Source: Shinella sp032095155
Lineage (GTDB): Bacteria > Pseudomonadota > Alphaproteobacteria > Rhizobiales > Rhizobiaceae
NCBI RefSeq assembly: GCF_049199905.1
Contig: NZ_JBLZPK010000008.1
Coordinates: 62,001 to 126,000 of the forward strand
Length of the DNA stretch: 64,000 nucleotides
Reading direction: 5' to 3'
Positions 60,022 through 64,000 of the stretch are shown in pieces; the first letter of the stretch is position 1, and every line of letters begins with the position of its first letter. Both the position numbers and the translations under genes were made by a program. The notes under the pieces are model-generated. The model was not told where the DNA came from. It did no database searches and saw only the letters and a list, made by a program, of their open reading frames with translations.

Positions 60022-61653
60022 TTATCGCGGCGTGCCCGGCGGCAGGCCGATCTCGATGAGAGTGCGGAGCACGGTGTTGCCGGCCGCCAGGAACGTTTCA
60101 CTCGCGTTGCGGGTGGGCAGCGCGACGTTGCGGGCGGTGGAGCCGGGACGCATCTCCATGGCTTTCGCCAGCGCTTCCCTCGCCTCCCGCACATGGCCCA
60201 GGCGCTGGTGGGCGGCGGCAAGCAGGAGATAGGGCCGGCCGGAACCGGGGGTGATCGCAATCGAGCGCTCCAGGAACGTGACAGCCTCCTCGTTGCGGCC
60301 GAGCAGCAGGTTTGCCCAGCCCGCGCCGAGCAGCCATGTCCAGCGCGAGACCTCCGGCGTATCATAGCGCTCCGCCTCCAGAAAACCGTCCAGCGCGTCG
60401 TCGAAGCGGCCGAGCTGGAGCTGGGTCAAACCGAGATTGTAGAGCGCTGCACCGTCCCAGGGATTGACGGTCAGCGCCCTGGCACAGGCGACGAGGCTTT
60501 CGGTGAACTGGTTGGTAACGGTCAGGAAACGGCAATAGGCATCGAGCACCGGCAGTGAATATGGCCGCGACGCGAGCGCGCTTTTCAGCAGGGTATCCGC
60601 ATCGTGCTCGGCCGCAGCACTTTGGGCCGGATCGTACCAATTCATCTGCACTCCGCGCAGGTGCAGCCCGGCAAGGGCGATCTGCAGTTCGACATTGTCG
60701 GGATCCCCGGCAAGGTATTGTTCAAGAATGGCCCGTGCCGTGCCGAAGCGTTCGCGCGTCGTCTGGTTGATCGATGCGACCGCCTGCCGAATGGCGACAT
60801 CGGACGTAACGGCGGCCGCCCGCCCGTCGGGCTCCTGAAGGCCACTCAGCCGGACGCCCAGCGGGTAACCGATGCCGGCTGCTAGGCGCTGGACGAGACG
60901 TTGCCGGTCGGTTTCGCCCGCACTCGTCTCGACCTCGGCAACCGCTTTGATCTCCTGGTTTTGGGCATCGATGAGCCGGGCCTGGAGGACCCAGCTGCCC
61001 CGGCCGCGCTTCAACGCGCTCCGCATGTCCAGTCCTGTCTGGCCTTGCCGCGCCGCTTCGACCTCCGGCACGATCAGATCGATACCGTCGATCCGGGAAA
61101 ACCCCTTGACCAGTTCCGATGTGAGGTCGCGCGCGAGCGCCACACCCTCAGGACCTGCCTCCACAGTCGCAACCGGCTGCAACACGACCACCAGCCGTGA
61201 CGGCGTAGAGAGACGGCCGCCACGAAGCGCAAGGCCGGCTACGGCAATGACGACAAGCAGGAAAGCCGCAGCCGCGACAAGGAGCCGCCCGGTGTGCGAT
61301 CTGCGGTCGTCCTGTGTTTCCGGCTTCTGCGGCTCGGCGCCGACAACGTGTTCGCTGGTGACATCAAGGGCAAAAAGATAACCGCGACCCGAGACCACGC
61401 GAACCATCTCTCGCCTGGTATCGCCGAGGGCAAGACGGATTTCGCGGATACATTGGAAGAGGCTGTCTTCACCGACATGAATGCCGGGCCAGATCGCCTC
61501 CATCAGCTCCTCTTTGGTGAGGACACGATGGCTGTTTTCTGCCAGGAGCTTGAACAGGTCGAGGGTCTTGGGACGCAGATGCGTCACGGATCCGTCGGCG
61601 TGCCGCAACTCGGCCCGGTCCGTATCCAGAACGAAGTCCGCAAAAACGTACAC
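60022..61653 (-). CDS. Membrane-anchored winged-helix regulator with TPR-type periplasmic region (CadC/ToxR-like)
   Basis: Predicted 543-aa protein. Residues 1-100 are an OmpR/PhoB-type winged helix (FADFVLDTDRAELRHADGSVTHLRPKTLDLFKLLAENSHRVLTKEELMEAIWPG...VRVVSGRGYLF). One transmembrane helix lies at about 122-142 (LLVAAAAFLLVVIAVAGLAL). The remaining 400 residues include tetratricopeptide-like repeats (NPWDGAALYNLGLTQLQLGRFDDALDGFLEAE, GRPYLLLAAAHQRLGHVREAREALAKAMEM). A GTG at 61653 with GGGGGA 5 nt upstream is preferred; an ATG at 61716 is also in frame. Divergent from the gene at 61858. Confidence 0.82.
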   Translation of the reverse strand: MYVFADFVLDTDRAELRHADGSVTHLRPKTLDLFKLLAENSHRVLTKEELMEAIWPGIHVGEDSLFQCIREIRLALGDTRREMVRVVSGRGYLFALDVTSEHVVGAEPQKPETQDDRRSHTGRLLVAAAAFLLVVIAVAGLALRGGRLSTPSRLVVVLQPVATVEAGPEGVALARDLTSELVKGFSRIDGIDLIVPEVEAARQGQTGLDMRSALKRGRGSWVLQARLIDAQNQEIKAVAEVETSAGETDRQRLVQRLAAGIGYPLGVRLSGLQEPDGRAAAVTSDVAIRQAVASINQTTRERFGTARAILEQYLAGDPDNVELQIALAGLHLRGVQMNWYDPAQSAAAEHDADTLLKSALASRPYSLPVLDAYCRFLTVTNQFTESLVACARALTVNPWDGAALYNLGLTQLQLGRFDDALDGFLEAERYDTPEVSRWTWLLGAGWANLLLGRNEEAVTFLERSIAITPGSGRPYLLLAAAHQRLGHVREAREALAKAMEMRPGSTARNVALPTRNASETFLAAGNTVLRTLIEIGLPPGTPR

Positions 61654-61857
61654 GGATCCCCCGAACCCTGCCCTCGAACGCAGCGCACCATAGTGAGCGC
61701 ACGCCCGGGCCGTCAACAGAATGCTGAAACGCCAGGCACAGCCCGGCGGCGCGCTTCAGAAAAATATCAGAAAACTTTAGAACCCAGCCGCATAGCCTTC
61801 AGGACGCACGCCATCCCAGCCGGTTATCCATTCGCATGGATACCCCGAGGACGAAAG

Positions 61858-62769
61858 ATGCTGACCGAACTGGCCGTGACGAAAGACGAAACCAAGGAAA
61901 GGGTCGATCCGCCGGCTTTGCATGCACCGGCGGCTGGCGCCGACCGCCTTATGGCGGCCCCGACCTTCCCGGACGCGGTCGGGTTCCTAGCGCAGAGTTT
62001 CGTCGCCGGATACGAGAGCGCGCCACGGGCGTCGGCCCTCTTTGCGACGCAACAGCGCTGGCTGCTCTCCCTTGCGGCGCTCTCCGGGCATTATGGCGCC
62101 GACGGAGCGGGCATGTCCCGACGGTCCATCGCACAATCGGCGCTCAAACATCTGATCGCCAGCCGCAACACGGCCTACGCCTTCTTCGACGAAATCCTCA
62201 AATACGGCATCGTCCTTCCCATGGCCGGAAGAGATCTCTCGAAGGAGTTGGTCGTCGTCCCCTCGCCGGACGCGCTGGCGATCCTCGTTCAATGGTGCGA
62301 CATGCATCTCGCCGCCCTCGACCGCGTCGACGCGGGCACGCGAAGCGAGCGGTTTCGCTCGGCCCCCGACCGGCTGCTTCCCCTATTGATGCCGCCGCTC
62401 AGCGAGGGGCTCCTGGCAAACCCGCATGTCCGCATGCCGGGACCGCTGTATCGCATCTTCGCCTGGACCGACGCTGGCGGGCTCCTGATGGACCGGCTCG
62501 TGGCCGGCATCGACCGGCAGACCCTGTGGTCCGGCGGCCACCTGACGGATGTCGTCACGATCGCTGAGCTCGCACGCGCGTTCAGCCTTTCGCGGGCGCA
62601 TACCAGCCGCAAATTCGCCGAAGCGGAAGCCATCGGCGGCATCGGCTGGAGCGGCCGCCGCGGCTACTCGCCCCTGTGGATTTCGCACGGCTTCTTTTCG
62701 GAATACGCGATGATGCAGGCGCGCAAGCTCCTCATTTTCCAAACCGCTTTTGCAGTGGCGGAGGCATAG
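61858..62769 (+). CDS. Hypothetical protein with helix-turn-helix-like segments
   Basis: Predicted 303-aa soluble protein. GAGGA lies 8 nt before the ATG at 61858. Two helix-turn-helix-like stretches are visible: MSRRSIAQSALKHLIASRNTAYAFFDEILKYGIV (about 86-119) and VVTIAELARAFSLSRAHTSRKFAEAEAIGGIGW (about 237-269). A DNA-binding role is plausible, but no family is recognised. It shares a divergent 204-bp region with the winged-helix/TPR regulator and lies 177 bp upstream of the FG-GAP protein gene on the same strand. Confidence 0.6.
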   Translation: MLTELAVTKDETKERVDPPALHAPAAGADRLMAAPTFPDAVGFLAQSFVAGYESAPRASALFATQQRWLLSLAALSGHYGADGAGMSRRSIAQSALKHLIASRNTAYAFFDEILKYGIVLPMAGRDLSKELVVVPSPDALAILVQWCDMHLAALDRVDAGTRSERFRSAPDRLLPLLMPPLSEGLLANPHVRMPGPLYRIFAWTDAGGLLMDRLVAGIDRQTLWSGGHLTDVVTIAELARAFSLSRAHTSRKFAEAEAIGGIGWSGRRGYSPLWISHGFFSEYAMMQARKLLIFQTAFAVAEA

Positions 62770-62946
62770 CAGTCAAAAATGGACGGCGAAAATCACGGTC
62801 CGGCGCGTTAAAAAACGCACGAATTCCCGAACGCGCATTGCTTGAAGACGAAACGCCGGGGCCTGTCCCCGCATCAGGCGCGCGAAAGGGCCAACCTGGT
62901 TTTACCCCTATCACGACTGGCCCTCTGGCCTATTCGGGAGGCTATA

Positions 62947-64000
62947 ATGAGCACGAGCTTTACCAGACAGGACGTCAGCCTCGACGCCTATCCCGACGAC
63001 CTTGCTATTGCCGACGTGAATGGCGACGGCAATCTCGATCTTGTCGTAACAGCCGCCAGTTCGACGAACGAATTTCTGGTGCTACTGGGTGACGGCACCG
63101 GCAGTTTCACGACATCGACCGCTCTTGATTTGACGAACACCGGCTCCAGCAGCGGATTGGCGACATTGGCTGACCTGGACGGTGACGGCGATCTCGATGT
63201 CATCTATGCGAGTTATTACGACTCTGTCGTAAGGGTGCTCACCAACAATGGTGCGGGTGGATATCAGGCCGGAAGCCCGCTCTACGTCTATCCGGGTCAG
63301 GTATCGATGACCACGGCCGACGTGAACGGCGACGGCCACATGGATGCGGTGTCGGTCGGCAACAACTTCTCGATCACGGTCTTTCTGGGGAACGGCCAAG
63401 GCGGTTTCCAGTCCATTACCACCAATACATCCCTTTCAAGCCTCTATTTTGGCTCTCTCGCGCTTGGCGATATGAACGGCGACGGCAAGCTTGACCTCGT
63501 GACGTCCAGCAGCGGCCATTCCGCAGTGTTCGTGCTGCTGGGGGATGGTGAAGGCGGTTTCTCGACCGAATCGGGCTACGATCTCGATCCGTGGAACTAT
63601 CCGAACGTCGTCACCCTCGCGGATGTCAACGGCGACGGCAAGCTAGATGCGCTGACCGGTAACTATAATACTGTGTCGGTATTGCTCGGCGACGGCACCG
63701 GTCATTTCACGTCGGCAACGCATGTCAGCGTCGATAGGGATCCCAAATCCGTCGTCGTGGCGGATATCAACGGCGACGGCAAGCTGGATTTGATAACCGG
63801 GAACTCCTTTTCCAGCAGCGTTTCGGTTCGTTGGGGCGACGGCACCGGCGGGTTCTCCGGAGGGATGGATATCGCCGTCGGCTATCGCCCCGAAACCCTC
63901 AAGGTGGCCGATGTCAACAAAGACGGAAAGATGGACATCGTCGTCACCAATCTGAGCGGTCGCTCCGTGACCGTCCTCCTGGGTGGCGAGAGAACCGCCG
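62947..64000 (+). CDS. FG-GAP/VCBS calcium-repeat protein, 5' part (runs off the window)
   Basis: ATG at 62947 with GGAGG 6 nt upstream; at least 351 codons without a stop. At least seven repeats of about 45-50 residues each carry a calcium-binding loop of the DxNxDGxxD type (ADVNGDGNLD, ADLDGDGDLD, ADVNGDGHMD, GDMNGDGKLD, ADVNGDGKLD, ADINGDGKLD, ADVNKDGKMD), followed by VLLGDGTGSF-like strands. This is the FG-GAP beta-propeller arrangement of VCBS proteins. No N-terminal signal peptide is present, so if exported it likely uses a C-terminal type I signal beyond the window. Confidence 0.88.
   Translation, partial: MSTSFTRQDVSLDAYPDDLAIADVNGDGNLDLVVTAASSTNEFLVLLGDGTGSFTTSTALDLTNTGSSSGLATLADLDGDGDLDVIYASYYDSVVRVLTNNGAGGYQAGSPLYVYPGQVSMTTADVNGDGHMDAVSVGNNFSITVFLGNGQGGFQSITTNTSLSSLYFGSLALGDMNGDGKLDLVTSSSGHSAVFVLLGDGEGGFSTESGYDLDPWNYPNVVTLADVNGDGKLDALTGNYNTVSVLLGDGTGHFTSATHVSVDRDPKSVVVADINGDGKLDLITGNSFSSSVSVRWGDGTGGFSGGMDIAVGYRPETLKVADVNKDGKMDIVVTNLSGRSVTVLLGGERTA

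Noticed and set aside
1..64000. CRISPR arrays, insertion sequences, phage genes, rRNA or tRNA genes
   Set aside because: No regularly spaced direct repeats, transposase, integrase or structural RNA signatures were seen on reading through the window.

Overview
The window looks like chromosomal DNA of a Rhizobiaceae-type alphaproteobacterium (Rhizobium, Agrobacterium, Ensifer or Shinella). It is GC-rich, with compact operons and ATGA start/stop overlaps. The gene content is typical of that family: a livHMGF operon carrying a DUF6867 gene before livK, a heterotetrameric sarcosine oxidase operon, KpsC/KpsS-type capsule genes, and a chemoreceptor ending in an acidic-aromatic pentapeptide. I cannot name the species. 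Three runs of N (7919-8234, 14106-14228, 56709-57087) are assembly gaps. At the second, the reading frame differs on the two sides, so the gap lengths are probably only nominal.

Layout. 0-5 kb: RND efflux adaptor and pump, ending in a strong terminator. 5-8 kb: a Crp/Fnr regulator with a perfect FNR/FixK-type box upstream, a GGDEF protein, and three genes that resemble companions of the rhizobial urease cluster. 8-14 kb (minus strand): branched-chain amino acid or amide ABC transporter livHMGF-DUF6867-livK. 14-21.7 kb (minus): soxBDAG and a dimethylglycine dehydrogenase-like gene, which together would demethylate dimethylglycine and sarcosine. 21.8-22.6 kb: cysQ. 22.8-30.7 kb: an ABC-transporter-dependent capsule locus (kpsE-kpsM-kpsT on plus; kpsS, kpsC and an outer-membrane export lipoprotein on minus). 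31-36.3 kb (minus): a second RND pump with two adaptors. 36.8-39.2 kb: a methyl-accepting chemotaxis protein.

39.4-42.8 kb: a quinone/electrophile detoxification cluster. It has a ring-cleaving dioxygenase, an FMN reductase and a dioxygenase-esterase fusion. Nearly identical operator-like palindromes precede the first gene and the fusion gene, and the gene set parallels the Bacillus MhqR regulon. 43-51.3 kb: small unknown proteins, a NodT-type outer-membrane efflux lipoprotein, a GntR regulator divergent from a fumarylacetoacetase-family enzyme, an orphan LivK-like binding protein, a tautomerase, a DapA-like enzyme and small exported or membrane proteins.

51.3-64 kb is more accessory and shows decay and rearrangement. 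It holds a truncated LysR regulator and an RTX protein remnant head-to-head with a truncated LuxR regulator, both apparently broken at the same point near 54.16 kb. It also holds hydrolase/TetR and HxlR/MAPEG pairs, a D-aminopeptidase, a membrane-anchored winged-helix/TPR regulator, and the start of an FG-GAP/VCBS calcium-repeat protein that runs off the window. I saw no rRNA, tRNA, CRISPR array or insertion sequence. The observations I rate highest are the shared-operator quinone cluster and the RTX/LuxR breakpoint.
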